Of a DNA stretch of 49,030 nt, positions 1 through 8,900 are shown piece by piece. The translations under genes and the position numbers were made by a program. The notes under the pieces were generated by a model, which was given only the letters and a program-made list of their open reading frames with translations, was not told the origin of the DNA and searched no databases. This stretch comes from Aquabacterium sp. (GTDB lineage: Bacteria > Pseudomonadota > Gammaproteobacteria > Burkholderiales > Burkholderiaceae_C), in assembly GCA_023150345.1 (NCBI GenBank), contig JAKLLB010000021.1, positions 1 to 49,030 of the forward strand, written 5' to 3'. How positions within the stretch are numbered: the stretch's first letter is position 1; every line of letters begins with the position of its first letter.

Positions 1-834
1 CAGCAGCTGCTCGCCGTCGGCGCTCTGGGCGTAGTCGCCCTGGAAGTCGAACAGCTCATGGTCGGGCAGGGAGTAGCTGCGCTGGGCGGTCAGGCCCACC
101 TTGAGCGAGCGGCCCGGGGCGGTGAAGTCGTAGCTGGTCAGGGCGACCTTGTTGGCACGCACCTCGCGCGAGCAGCGCCAGTCGGTGAGGTACTCGGCGT
201 CGGGGGGAACCTGCTCGCGGTTGGCGTAGTACGGCAGCGCCTCGTAGCCTGCGAGCGCCTCGTGCGAGCCCAGGTCGTCGACGACGATGAGCTTGTGGCG
301 TCCGCCCTGGTGCTCGAAGTACCAGTAGATGCCTTCGTCCTCGAGCAGCCGGGCGATGAAGTTGAAGTCGGTCTCGCGGTACTGCACGCAGTAGGTGCGT
401 TTGCGGTAGCTGCGCACGAGCTTGAGCTCGACGCTGGCGCCGTCGACATGCTCGGCCAGGACCGACTGCACGATGTCGGGCACGCTCTGGTCCTGGAAGA
501 TGCGGCAGTCGGCGCGGCGGGTGAGGAACCACAGCCAGGGGACGATCTCGACGCGATAGCGGTAGTAGCGGCCCTGGTGGCCCTCGAACTCGAAGCGGCG
601 CACGTAGCCCGACAGCTCGCGCTCGAGCTGCTCGTGGCGGTCGATGTGATGCTGGTGCAGGGTCAGCGAGACCAGCTGGCCCAGCACATCGTCGGCACCC
701 AGGTTGGCGTTGGGGCTGAGGATGCACAGCTGCAGGTCTTCGAGCATGCTCAGCCCGGCCGCATAGGTGAGCGAGCTGAAGTGCAGCTCCTGGCCACTGA
801 GCTGGGGAATGTTCAGCGTGACGAGGTTGGGCAT
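1..834 (-). CDS. vgrG: Type VI secretion spike protein VgrG, N-terminal part (cut by window edge)
   Basis: VgrG (TssI) forms the trimeric spike at the tip of the Hcp tube and often carries effectors. The visible 278 codons start at an ATG at 834 (MPNLVTLNIPQLSG) and read without a stop to the window edge. They match the gp27/Rhs-like head: a beta-rich start, the FEFEGHQGRYYRYRVEIVPW stretch, the RTYCVQYRETDFNF stretch near residues 125-138 and the LLEDEGIYWYFEH segment that follows. These are hallmark VgrG strings. The gp5-like needle and any C-terminal effector extension lie outside the window. It is the last visible gene of the minus-strand T6SS operon, 230 bp after clpV, so it might have its own promoter. 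Confidence in the family is high; the start is by similarity only. Confidence 0.93.
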   Translation of the reverse strand, partial: MPNLVTLNIPQLSGQELHFSSLTYAAGLSMLEDLQLCILSPNANLGADDVLGQLVSLTLHQHHIDRHEQLERELSGYVRRFEFEGHQGRYYRYRVEIVPWLWFLTRRADCRIFQDQSVPDIVQSVLAEHVDGASVELKLVRSYRKRTYCVQYRETDFNFIARLLEDEGIYWYFEHQGGRHKLIVVDDLGSHEALAGYEALPYYANREQVPPDAEYLTDWRCSREVRANKVALTSYDFTAPGRSLKVGLTAQRSYSLPDHELFDFQGDYAQSADGEQLL

Positions 835-1064
835 GGCGAACTGGGGCCTGGATAGGGCAGTGGCCTTGATGGTCGGGTATGCCCAACACGCCGGCCAGCG
901 CCTAAAGTCATGCGATCACTCGTCGTTCGCGGCATGTGCCACTGCTCCACACTTGCCCTCGCGCGCGCAGGTGATCGGCTTCGAACCACGGGTCACGCTG
1001 CCGCGGCAACGATCCGGCGGTTCGGTGTGAGGCCGCCGTCGACGCGTCGTCGGAAGCCCGGGTT
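835..1064. other. Intergenic gap between clpV and vgrG
   Basis: This 230-bp gap is the longest inside the T6SS operon. I see no convincing gene, no T-run terminator and no clear -35/-10 pair in it. It separates the conserved core from vgrG, so separate transcription of vgrG is possible but is not shown by the sequence. Confidence 0.4.
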
Positions 1065-3803
1065 TCAACCGAAGCCGTACTCGAATTGGGCGTCGTGCAC
1101 GCCCACGGTGACGGCACCGATGGGCTTGCCTTCCATCATGCGTCCAAGGAACTCGCGGCTGATGTCGGGCAGCATGGTGTTGGTGAGGATGGCGTCGATC
1201 ATGCGGCCGCCCGACTCGCTCTCGGTGCAGCGCGAGACGACGAGCCGAATGACGTCGTCGGTGTAGGAGAACGGGATCTTGTAGCGCTCCTCCACCCGCT
1301 TCTTGATGCGCCCGAGCTGCAGCCGCACGATGCGACCCAGCATCTCGTCGGACAGCGGGTAGTACGGAATCACGACCAGGCGACCGAGCAGGGCCGGCGG
1401 AAACACTTTGAGCAGGGGTTCGCGCAGCGCCTTGGCCATGCCCTCGGGATCGGGCATGAGATCGGGGTCCTTGCACAACCCGGCGATGAGGTCGGTGCCC
1501 GCGTTGGTGGTGAGCAGGATCAGGGTGTTCTTGAAATCGATGAAGCGACCCTCGCCGTCTTCCATGAAGCCCTTGTCGAACACCTGGAAAAAGATCTCGT
1601 GCACGTCGGGGTGGGCCTTCTCCACCTCGTCGAGCAGCACCACCGAGTAGGGCTTGCGTCGCACCGCCTCGGTCATCACGCCGCCCTCGCCATAGCCGAC
1701 ATAGCCGGGAGGCGCGCCCTTGAGCGAGGAGACGGTGTGCGCCTCCTGGTATTCGCTCATGTTGATCGTTATCAAGTTCTGCTCGCCGCCATACAGCGCT
1801 TCGGCCAGCGCGAGCGCCGTCTCGGTCTTGCCGACGCCGGAGGTACCGGCCAGCATGAACACGCCGATGGGCTTGTTCGGGTTGTCCAGACCGGCGCGCG
1901 AGGTCTGGATGCGCTTGGCGATCATCTCCATCGCATGGTCCTGGCCGATCACGCGCTGACCCAGCAGCTGCGGCAACCGCAGGATGGTGTCGATCTCGTT
2001 GGCGGCCATGCGGCCCACCGGGATGCCGGTCCAGTCGGCCACCACACTGGCCACGGCCTGGTAGTCCACCGTGGGCAGGATCAGCGGGGTTTCGCCCTGC
2101 AAGGTGGTGAGCTCGGCCTGCACCTGCTTCAACTCGGCCAACGTGGCCTCACGCTGCTCGGGCGTCAGTGCCGGGGCCTGCGCCTCGGCGCTCTGCGCGC
2201 TCTCGGCTTCGGTGGGCGCAGCGGCGCTGGCTTCGAGCGCGCTGCCGGTGCCCTCCACAGGGCGTGTGGCGCCGCGCAGCGTGGCACGCAGCGCCAACAG
2301 CCGGTCGACCAAGGTCTTCTCGGCTTGCCAGCGGGTGTTCAGCGCGTCCAGGCGCGCTCGCTCGGCGGTCAGCTGCTCCTCGACTGCAGCGGCGCGCGCC
2401 GCGGTGTCGATGCCGATGGCGGCCTCGCGGCCGATGATCTCCTGCTCGGTCTGCAGCGCCTCGATGCGCTTGGCGCAGTCGTCCACCTCCGGCGGCGTGG
2501 CATGCAGGCTCACGGCCACACGCGCGCAAGCGGTGTCGATCAGGCTCACGCTCTTGTCGGGCAACTGTCGGGCGGGGATGTAGCGGTGGCCGAGCTTGAC
2601 TGCGGCTTCCAGCGCCTCGTCGAGGATCTGCACCTTGTGGTGTCGTTCCATCGTCGAGGCCACACCGCGCATCATCAGCACCGCGCGCGGCTCGGTGGGC
2701 TCGTCGACCTGCACGCTCTGGAAGCGCCGGGTGAGCGCCGGATCCTTCTCGATGTACTTCTTGTACTCGGCAAAGGTGGTGGCACCGATGGTGCGCAACT
2801 GGCCTCGGGCCAGGGCGGGCTTGAGCAGGTTGGCCGCATCGCCTGTGCCGGCGGCGCCGCCCGCTCCCACCAGCGTGTGGGTTTCGTCGATGAACAGGAT
2901 GATGGGCCTGGCACTGGCCTGCACCTCGTCGATCACCGAGCGCAGGCGCTGCTCGAACTCGCCCTTCATGCTGGCGCCGGCCTGCAGCAGGCCGACGTCG
3001 AGCGCGCGCAACTCCACATCCTTCAGGCTGGGCGGCACATCGCCGCGGGCGATCCGTTGTGCGAAGCCCTCGACCACCGCCGTCTTGCCGACGCCGGCCT
3101 CGCCCACCAGGATGGGATTGTTCTGGCGCCGGCGCATCAGGATGTCGACCACCTGGCGGATCTCGTCGTCGCGGCCGACGATGGGATCCATCTTGCCTGA
3201 GCGCGCCTGCTCGGTGAGGTCGGTGGTGAAGCGCTTGAGCGCCTCCTGCTTGCCCATGGCGGCCGGGGCAATGGCGTCGCTGGCCTCGCCTGGCGCGGCA
3301 CCGGAGTCGCTGGGGCCCTGGCCTTCTTCGGGCGAGCCGGAGAGCAGGCTCGCGAATCGATCGCACAGGTCGTCGAGCTTGATGCGCTCGAATTGCTTGG
3401 AAATGGCCAGGAGCGCGCCGCGCAGCGAGGGCGTCTTGAGCATGCCCACCAGAAGGTGGCCGGTGCGGATCTGGCGCTCGCCGAACATGAGCGAACCGTA
3501 GACCCAGCCGCGCTCGACCGCGTTCTCGATGAAGCTGGACAGATCACTGATCGACGAGGCCCCGCGCGGAAGTCGATCGAGCGAGCGGGTGATGTCGGCG
3601 GCCAGCGCCGCAGCATCGAGCTCGTAGTGCCGAATGATGCGGTGCAGGTCGCTGTCGGGCGCATTGAGGATCTGGGTGATCCAGTGCTGCAGCTCGACAT
3701 ACGGATTGCCGCGTAATTTGCAAAATACTGTCGCACCCTCGATGGCCTTGTAGGCCAGCGGGCCGAGCTTGCCGAACAGTGCAGTGCGGGAGATTTCAGC
3801 CAT
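1065..3803 (-). CDS. tssH: T6SS sheath-recycling AAA+ ATPase ClpV (TssH)
   Basis: ClpV is the cytoplasmic hexameric Clp/Hsp100 ATPase that disassembles the contracted TssB-TssC sheath so it can be reused. The 912-aa product has the usual length and layout: an N-terminal Clp-N repeat domain (about residues 1-155), AAA domain 1 with Walker A GEAGVGKT (234-241) and Walker B IILFIDE (301-307), a glutamine- and arginine-rich middle coiled-coil region (about 440-570), and AAA domain 2 with Walker A GTSGVGKT (653-660). An alanine/glutamate-rich insert near 515-550 replaces a compact linker. The start overlaps the end of tssG by 8 bp. ClpV, TssE and TagJ in one operon fit a complete recycling module. 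Confidence 0.97.
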   Translation of the reverse strand: MAEISRTALFGKLGPLAYKAIEGATVFCKLRGNPYVELQHWITQILNAPDSDLHRIIRHYELDAAALAADITRSLDRLPRGASSISDLSSFIENAVERGWVYGSLMFGERQIRTGHLLVGMLKTPSLRGALLAISKQFERIKLDDLCDRFASLLSGSPEEGQGPSDSGAAPGEASDAIAPAAMGKQEALKRFTTDLTEQARSGKMDPIVGRDDEIRQVVDILMRRRQNNPILVGEAGVGKTAVVEGFAQRIARGDVPPSLKDVELRALDVGLLQAGASMKGEFEQRLRSVIDEVQASARPIILFIDETHTLVGAGGAAGTGDAANLLKPALARGQLRTIGATTFAEYKKYIEKDPALTRRFQSVQVDEPTEPRAVLMMRGVASTMERHHKVQILDEALEAAVKLGHRYIPARQLPDKSVSLIDTACARVAVSLHATPPEVDDCAKRIEALQTEQEIIGREAAIGIDTAARAAAVEEQLTAERARLDALNTRWQAEKTLVDRLLALRATLRGATRPVEGTGSALEASAAAPTEAESAQSAEAQAPALTPEQREATLAELKQVQAELTTLQGETPLILPTVDYQAVASVVADWTGIPVGRMAANEIDTILRLPQLLGQRVIGQDHAMEMIAKRIQTSRAGLDNPNKPIGVFMLAGTSGVGKTETALALAEALYGGEQNLITINMSEYQEAHTVSSLKGAPPGYVGYGEGGVMTEAVRRKPYSVVLLDEVEKAHPDVHEIFFQVFDKGFMEDGEGRFIDFKNTLILLTTNAGTDLIAGLCKDPDLMPDPEGMAKALREPLLKVFPPALLGRLVVIPYYPLSDEMLGRIVRLQLGRIKKRVEERYKIPFSYTDDVIRLVVSRCTESESGGRMIDAILTNTMLPDISREFLGRMMEGKPIGAVTVGVHDAQFEYGFG

Positions 3804-4917
3804 GGGAGGCTCCGTTTCGTCGCATCAGGAAGGCAGAGCCCGGCCGCAGCCGCAGCTCATCACGGTCGGTGGGCGGGCGGCGCTGGCCCTGGCGGCGGCC
3901 GCCGGGCCCCACCCAGCTGGTCAGCCCCAGCCGGATGCGCCGGTCCAGCCCCGGCTTGGGTACATGGTCGTGCCGCAGCACGAGCTGGACGTCCCAGCCG
4001 AGGTCGGGGCCGGCCATCAGGCGCACCCAGTCGCCCAGTGCAGACCAAGCAGGCCCGCCGGGCAGGAAGTCGAGGTACTGGGCCATGGTCAGCGGGCCCA
4101 GCCGCAGTCGAAAGCGATACTGCCGGTCCCACACCTTGTGCCCGGCGTTGGCGCTGCGCCCGAGCTCGGCATGCGGCACCTGCGAGCGCTCGGGGCGGTT
4201 GCGCGCATGGCCCAGGCGCGAGCGATCCTCGCGTTCGAGCACCAGCCAGTGGCCGATGTGCGACTGCAGCGTCACCGGTACGCCGAAGTACTGCCGAAGC
4301 ACCTTGCACAGCGCCTCAGGGTGGCGGCTGCGGCTGGCGATGAGCCCGGCCTGGAACAGCCGCGCCTGCTCCGGTACGGCGCTGCGGGGTTGCGGTCCAC
4401 GGCGCAGGCCGACCAGTGCGCCCAGCCAGGAGCCGTAGCGGTCGTCGTGCGGCCGATCTTGCTGCACCACCGGCTGGGCCTGCGCCCATGCGCGGTAGAA
4501 CAGGCTCAGCATGCGGTGGTGGAAGATGTCCAGGAAGCGCGCAGCGGTGGGGTCGTTGCGCTGGTGCAGCCGCTCGCGTACATATTCGGTCAGGTGCAGG
4601 GGCAGCGGCCCGTGCGGCCCCAGCAGGCCGAGAAACCGCACGCCCAGGCGCGGAGCGGCCGGTGGCGGATGGCCCGGGTGTCCCGCCTGGTTCAGCTCAG
4701 CCAGCGCCGCGGGGGCGAAGTCCAGCTCCGGCACCTGCGCCAGGCGGATCGCCTCCTGCGAGGGCCGTGCGGCACAACCGGTGGCCGGCAACTGCGGACG
4801 CATCGCATCGATGCGGCGCATCAGCGCATAGAAGTCGTAGGCCCAGGGCTGGGCCTGAACGGCGTCCAAAAGGGCCTGCAGTTCGGTCTTGGCGGCGTCG
4901 TGGCCCGGCTCGGTCAC
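3796..4917 (-). CDS. tssG: T6SS baseplate protein TssG
   Basis: TssG (ImpH/VasB) is a cytoplasmic baseplate wedge subunit that partners TssF, TssE and TssK. The 373-aa product shows the family pattern: the early WAYDFYALMRRIDAMRP segment, then RLGVRFLGLLGPHGPLP, then LPLHLTEYVRERLHQRNDP followed by FLDIFHHRMLSLFYRAW. The reading frame is open further upstream, but the natural start is a GTG at 4917 whose bases overlap the tssF stop (4-bp overlap), giving MTEPGHDAAKTEL. Its end overlaps clpV by 8 bp. The length is slightly above the usual 330-350 aa because of a basic C-terminal tail. No defect is seen. Confidence 0.95.
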   Translation of the reverse strand: MTEPGHDAAKTELQALLDAVQAQPWAYDFYALMRRIDAMRPQLPATGCAARPSQEAIRLAQVPELDFAPAALAELNQAGHPGHPPPAAPRLGVRFLGLLGPHGPLPLHLTEYVRERLHQRNDPTAARFLDIFHHRMLSLFYRAWAQAQPVVQQDRPHDDRYGSWLGALVGLRRGPQPRSAVPEQARLFQAGLIASRSRHPEALCKVLRQYFGVPVTLQSHIGHWLVLEREDRSRLGHARNRPERSQVPHAELGRSANAGHKVWDRQYRFRLRLGPLTMAQYLDFLPGGPAWSALGDWVRLMAGPDLGWDVQLVLRHDHVPKPGLDRRIRLGLTSWVGPGGRRQGQRRPPTDRDELRLRPGSAFLMRRNGASHG

Positions 4918-6800
4918 AGCGTGGGCCTTTGTCCGATGCGTGCGGGCCAGGTCTTGATCAGGCCGCGCTGCTGGCTGCGCAGCGTGAACTGGGTGTAGCT
5001 GTTGATCGCGGCGTGCCGCGCGTGGTAGCGCTCGAGCACGCTGGCCAGCAGGAACGCGCTGGAACCCTGGAACGCCAACTCGTTGACTTCGAGCGTGAGC
5101 TCGACACCGCTGCCGAAGCACAAGGGGCCGCGGAACGGCAGACGGCGCACGGAGGGCTTCACCTGCAGTGACAGCAGCCCGTCCACCTGGTGGCCCCAGG
5201 CCAGGTCACCTGGCGGGCCGTACAGGCGCAGCATGTCGCGCAGCGCGGCGCCCGCCTGCGCGGGCGAGCCCTCCAGGCTGAGGTGGTTCTGTGTGAGCTG
5301 GCTCACCAGGTGCCAGCCGATGTCGCCCAATGGCCGACGTGACACCGGTCGCGTGGGCCCGCGCATGCACTCGACCTGGGTGACCGGGCCGGGTGCATCG
5401 AGCCGCCAGGCGCTGGCCCCTGCGGTGCCGGCCTGTGGCAGCAGCGTGGGCAGGTCGCGGTTGGTCACCCAGGCCGTGACCGACAGCTGGCGCAGGCTCT
5501 CGCGGTAGGCACCATGCCCGGGATCGGACAGGCTGAGGAAGACCTCTTCGCCGATGTACGACGAGCGCGGGCCCTGCAGCCGCTGGCGGTCCGACATCAG
5601 CCGAGGCTCGCGACGCAGCGTGTAGTAGCCGTGCCCTTCGGCTGGCGGCACGTGATGGGCAGTGAACAGCGGCCTGAACTCGCGTTGCGGGTCGCGCCCG
5701 GCGGCGTGGCCCACCACCGTGGCAACGCTGTGCACTTCCAGGTCCATCGGCCGCGTGCGGTCGGGCACCAGGTGGTACTCCCAACTGCCCGGACCGAGTT
5801 GCACGCGGTCCAGCCTCTTCGGAAAGAGGTTGACCGCGGGCGTGCAGAAAAGCGCGAGGCTCCCGCCGTCCACCAGCGTTTCGAGTGCAGGATCCCCGCG
5901 TGAAAAGAGAATGACGAGCTCGACCTGATCGCCGGCGACCTGCGCCAGGCGGGGGGCCAGGTCGGTGAGCTCGAAGAACAGCAGGCGTTGCGGCAGGGCC
6001 GCCACCTCCTGCAGCAGGCGATGGCCCGAGAAGGCGCGCAACGACTCGGGAAGCAAGGCCTCGTCGGCTGCGCAGCCCACCGGTTGCACGCTCTGGTCAT
6101 CACGCCACAGACGCGCCGGATCGGCCAACCCCGCCGGACCTGGTGGCACGACCAGGGTGCCCAGGGCAGTGCCGAGCACCAGCTCGTGCAGGCGCATCGC
6201 GGTGTCATCGGGCGCCGCGATGTAGAAGCGCAGGCGGTCGATCGGCAGCTGAGCGAACGTCATGCCGCCGCCGGCGCGCAGCCGGATGCGAACGCCGCCA
6301 CGCGCCGGGCGTGCCTGGGGCAGGCGGGCCAGCGACAGGTCGGGTGCATGGGTGAAGTACTGCACGCCTGACAGCTCGATGGGCCACAGAGTCACCGCCA
6401 TGGCGGTGCGGAACTCGCAGGTCGTGTCCTGCCCGCGTGGCTGGAGCGACTGCACGGCGCTGTGGCGCGCCACCGTGTAGCCGCGCGCGAGGTTGGGGTC
6501 GGTCGGGTCGGCACCCAGCCGCGCCACCATCATCGATGGCACCGGCGCCAGGAAGTTCGGGTACATCGACTCCAGCAGGTGCGCGATCAGTCGCGGCTGC
6601 TCGGCTTCGAGCTTGAGTTGCACCCGTGCGGCCAGGAAGGCGAACCCTTCGAGCAGCCGTTCCACGTAAGGATCGGCCACCTCCATGCCGTCCATGCCCA
6701 GGCGGGCCGCGATCTTCGGAAACTCGGCTGCGAACTCGCCGCCCACCTCGCGCAGATGGGTCAGTTCATCCTGGTACAGGCGGACGAGTCGTGGATCCAT
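4914..6800 (-). CDS. tssF: T6SS baseplate protein TssF
   Basis: TssF (ImpG/VasA) is the large wedge subunit of the baseplate, made with TssG and TssE. The 628-aa product has the family start (MDPRLVRLYQDELTHLR), the EFPKIAARLGM and DPYVERLLEGFAFLAARVQ stretch (about residues 28-62), and the HLLESMYPNFLAPVPSM segment near 73-90. The length is normal for the family (about 590-630 aa). It lies 21 bp after tssE and overlaps the tssG start by 4 bp, so translation of the two is probably coupled. Confidence 0.97.
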   Translation of the reverse strand: MDPRLVRLYQDELTHLREVGGEFAAEFPKIAARLGMDGMEVADPYVERLLEGFAFLAARVQLKLEAEQPRLIAHLLESMYPNFLAPVPSMMVARLGADPTDPNLARGYTVARHSAVQSLQPRGQDTTCEFRTAMAVTLWPIELSGVQYFTHAPDLSLARLPQARPARGGVRIRLRAGGGMTFAQLPIDRLRFYIAAPDDTAMRLHELVLGTALGTLVVPPGPAGLADPARLWRDDQSVQPVGCAADEALLPESLRAFSGHRLLQEVAALPQRLLFFELTDLAPRLAQVAGDQVELVILFSRGDPALETLVDGGSLALFCTPAVNLFPKRLDRVQLGPGSWEYHLVPDRTRPMDLEVHSVATVVGHAAGRDPQREFRPLFTAHHVPPAEGHGYYTLRREPRLMSDRQRLQGPRSSYIGEEVFLSLSDPGHGAYRESLRQLSVTAWVTNRDLPTLLPQAGTAGASAWRLDAPGPVTQVECMRGPTRPVSRRPLGDIGWHLVSQLTQNHLSLEGSPAQAGAALRDMLRLYGPPGDLAWGHQVDGLLSLQVKPSVRRLPFRGPLCFGSGVELTLEVNELAFQGSSAFLLASVLERYHARHAAINSYTQFTLRSQQRGLIKTWPARIGQRPTL

Positions 6801-6821
6801 GGCTGCTGCTCAGTTACCTGT

Positions 6822-7352
6822 CTAGGCCACCGGTTGGCGAGAGGGCGTGCTGCCGGATGCGTCGCGCACTTCCACTTGTCCGGCTTCGAGATCGAGCTTG
6901 GTGCGCAGCAGCACTTCCAGCGGCACCGGCTGGGCCCACAGATGGCCCCGGATCTCGAACTCGATGGTGTTGTGGGTATCGAGCACATGGGTGGCCTCGA
7001 GCGCCACCACCTTGAGCGACTCCGGCAGCAACCGCGGCTCGAAGCGCAGGATGGCCTGGCGGATGGTGCGCTCGAGCTGGCTGATGTCCACACGCGACAC
7101 CAGTTGCCCGGACAGCGCGGGCAAGCCGAAGTTCAGCACGCTGTCGGCCAGCACCTGCGGCAGGTCGGCATGCGATCCGAGCGGCTGCGTGGCATTGAAC
7201 AGCCACCCCAGGTCGCGCAGCACCGCTTGGCGCAACTGCGCCTTGGACATCACCCGCCGCTCATCGGCCTCGACCTGCTGGCCGGGGTTGTCGTCGGTCA
7301 ACCGGTCGAGCAGCGCCGGTTGCAGGCGGTCGCGAACCTCGCCGGTGGCCAT
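6822..7352 (-). CDS. tssE: T6SS baseplate protein TssE (gp25-like)
   Basis: TssE is the phage gp25/lysozyme-like baseplate subunit that initiates sheath assembly. The 176-aa product contains the gp25 family signatures: an N-terminal PALLDRLTDD segment, the LRDLGWLFNATQPLG region (about residues 46-60), the VLNFGLPALSG stretch, and the RTIRQAILRFEPRLLPESL segment, which corresponds to the conserved ExR-type sheath-docking region of gp25. The C-terminal half is beta-rich as expected. It sits 13 bp after tagJ and 21 bp before tssF. Confidence 0.95.
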   Translation of the reverse strand: MATGEVRDRLQPALLDRLTDDNPGQQVEADERRVMSKAQLRQAVLRDLGWLFNATQPLGSHADLPQVLADSVLNFGLPALSGQLVSRVDISQLERTIRQAILRFEPRLLPESLKVVALEATHVLDTHNTIEFEIRGHLWAQPVPLEVLLRTKLDLEAGQVEVRDASGSTPSRQPVA

Positions 7353-7365
7353 CGGCGCGATCGGT

Positions 7366-8196
7366 TCAGTCGGCTGCCGCGTCTGCGGCGGGGGCGATGT
7401 CGAAGCGGATCTGGCGAACCTCCAGCAAGCCGGTCTCGAATTCGCCCGTGGCCAGCAGACGCTGGCCCAGGCCGCGGTACTGCGGCCCGCTCGGACCGTC
7501 GCCCAGTGCCAGCCACTCGGTCTTGCGCGACATCCTCAGGGCACCATCGGCCTGCGCCGCGGTGCCGCTGTAGCGCACGGGCAAGAGGGCCACCGTCTCG
7601 CCGCCGTTCGCGAAGACCAGATGCGCCGGCGCCCAGACCAGGTCACGCAGGTCGGCCGGTGGTTCGAGGTCGATCTGCGCCAGGTTGGCCATCGGAAGCC
7701 AGCCGTAGCGGCCATTGATGATCACCTCGAACACCGGGCCCAGGCGCGAGTCGGCGTCGGCCAACCACTCGAAGTGACGATCGTCGAGCATGCCAGCGCT
7801 GGCGGGCGCCTGCTCGAAGGCGCTCTCGCGCAGACGTGCCGCCGTGTGCGGGTCGCCCTGTGCGTCGGCTTGCAGCGCCTGCGCCAGCAGCGCCACCCAG
7901 GCCTGCGGCTGGCCGAACACATGTGGCAGCACCTTGCCGTCGAACACGGCCTCACGCACCGCTTCACACTGCAGGGCCGGGCGGTAGGTGTTCACCATGG
8001 CGAGCGTGCCAGCGTCGAGTTCGCCACACACCTGCAACTGATCGAGGGCGCGCTGCCACTGGCCCAGCACGCACAGCAGCTGGAACAGGAACACGCGCAG
8101 CTTGGGGTCGGCCGCATGGGCGCGCACCTGCTGCTGCAACGCGGCCAATGCGGCCTGCGGATCGCCTTGTGCGAGGAACTCCTGGGCAGTGGGCAT
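7366..8196 (-). CDS. tagJ: T6SS accessory protein TagJ (ImpE family)
   Basis: TagJ (ImpE/SciE) is an accessory cytoplasmic protein found in part of T6SS clusters; in Pseudomonas it binds TssB and ClpV and is thought to aid sheath recycling. The 276-aa product starts with a TPR-like helical region (AQEFLAQGDPQAALAALQQQ), followed by the KLRVFLFQLLCVLGQWQRAL segment characteristic of the ImpE family. The C-terminal half holds the conserved FEVIINGRYGWLPMANL stretch and a WAPAHLVFANG segment. It lies between hcp and tssE, the usual place in clusters that carry it. Confidence 0.92.
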   Translation of the reverse strand: MPTAQEFLAQGDPQAALAALQQQVRAHAADPKLRVFLFQLLCVLGQWQRALDQLQVCGELDAGTLAMVNTYRPALQCEAVREAVFDGKVLPHVFGQPQAWVALLAQALQADAQGDPHTAARLRESAFEQAPASAGMLDDRHFEWLADADSRLGPVFEVIINGRYGWLPMANLAQIDLEPPADLRDLVWAPAHLVFANGGETVALLPVRYSGTAAQADGALRMSRKTEWLALGDGPSGPQYRGLGQRLLATGEFETGLLEVRQIRFDIAPAADAAAD

Positions 8197-8225
8197 GGTG
8201 AACGATGTGTCTCGTTGGGGGTGGG

Positions 8226-8753
8226 TCAGATCGACACGAGCTCGTCGGTGAACGTGAAGCTGCCGCCGCGGCCGCCGGTCTGCTTTTGCGGCCGGTATTC
8301 CACCTCCACCTTGGTGAAGGCGAACTGCACGGTCTCGACCGTGGCACCGTCGGCGCCCGTGGCATGCGACACGCCGGTGATGCGTGCGTCCTTGAGCGTG
8401 AGGATGAAGTAGTCCTCCTGGTCGCCCCCGGCGCGGCGCATCGTCAGCCGGGCCTCCTTGACCGGGTCATTGGTGGCCAACGCCGACATCAGGGCGGTGG
8501 TGGCCTGGTCGATCGTCTTCTGCACCGTCAACGCGGTGTACGAGCGGCGCCCGGTGGCTTGCGTGCTGCCGATGGCCGACGCGGCGGAAAGGCCCCAGTT
8601 CCAGGAGATCACGAGGATGTCGTCCTCGTGGCCGCCGAGCGTGGACTCGCCCTTGATCTTGCCCGTGCGGCGTGTCTGCACATGCAGGAACACGTCGCTC
8701 GAGCTCTGTGACGCGCCAGCGCGCGCGGTTACCTCGGGTATGACGATCGCCAT
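8226..8753 (-). CDS. hcp: T6SS tube protein Hcp (first copy, 175 aa)
   Basis: Hcp (TssD) hexamers stack into the inner tube expelled by the T6SS. This 175-aa protein has the Hcp core: the GKIKGESTLGGHEDDILVIS start, the SWNWGL strand, a central helix (TIDQATTALMSALATND), then LTMRRAGG and the DYFILTLKDARITGV strand. The end (VEVEYRPQKQTG) also fits. It is clearly different from the neighbouring Hcp at 8901-9386; by eye they share only the fold pattern and scattered motifs. It lies 147 bp downstream of that second hcp and 29 bp before tagJ. Confidence 0.92.
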   Translation of the reverse strand: MAIVIPEVTARAGASQSSSDVFLHVQTRRTGKIKGESTLGGHEDDILVISWNWGLSAASAIGSTQATGRRSYTALTVQKTIDQATTALMSALATNDPVKEARLTMRRAGGDQEDYFILTLKDARITGVSHATGADGATVETVQFAFTKVEVEYRPQKQTGGRGGSFTFTDELVSI

Positions 8754-8811
8754 GGATCCACCTCGAATCGGCGCGACCCGGCCACACTGCGTGGTCGACG
8801 GGCCCTAACGT

Positions 8812-8840
8812 TGCATGCCATCGACCATCGACTGCATGCA
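8812..8840. repeat. Inverted repeat between the two hcp genes
   Basis: A perfect 7-bp inverted repeat (TGCATGC at 8812-8818 and GCATGCA at 8834-8840) surrounds a 15-base loop that itself contains the repeat CCATCGA-CCATCGA. In the minus-strand mRNA it would form a hairpin just after the upstream hcp. There is no U-run, so a complete intrinsic terminator is unlikely; an mRNA-stability or attenuation role is possible. Confidence 0.35.
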
Positions 8841-8900
8841 GCGACGGACGGCTCTCGATGGTTCGCCTGTTGCCAGGCTGCCATCGAGGCCGCGCCGCGG

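Noticed and set aside
1086-3200. 704-codon plus-strand open frame over clpV
   Set aside because: The minus-strand ClpV is certain; the plus frame is His/Gly/Leu-rich shadow sequence.
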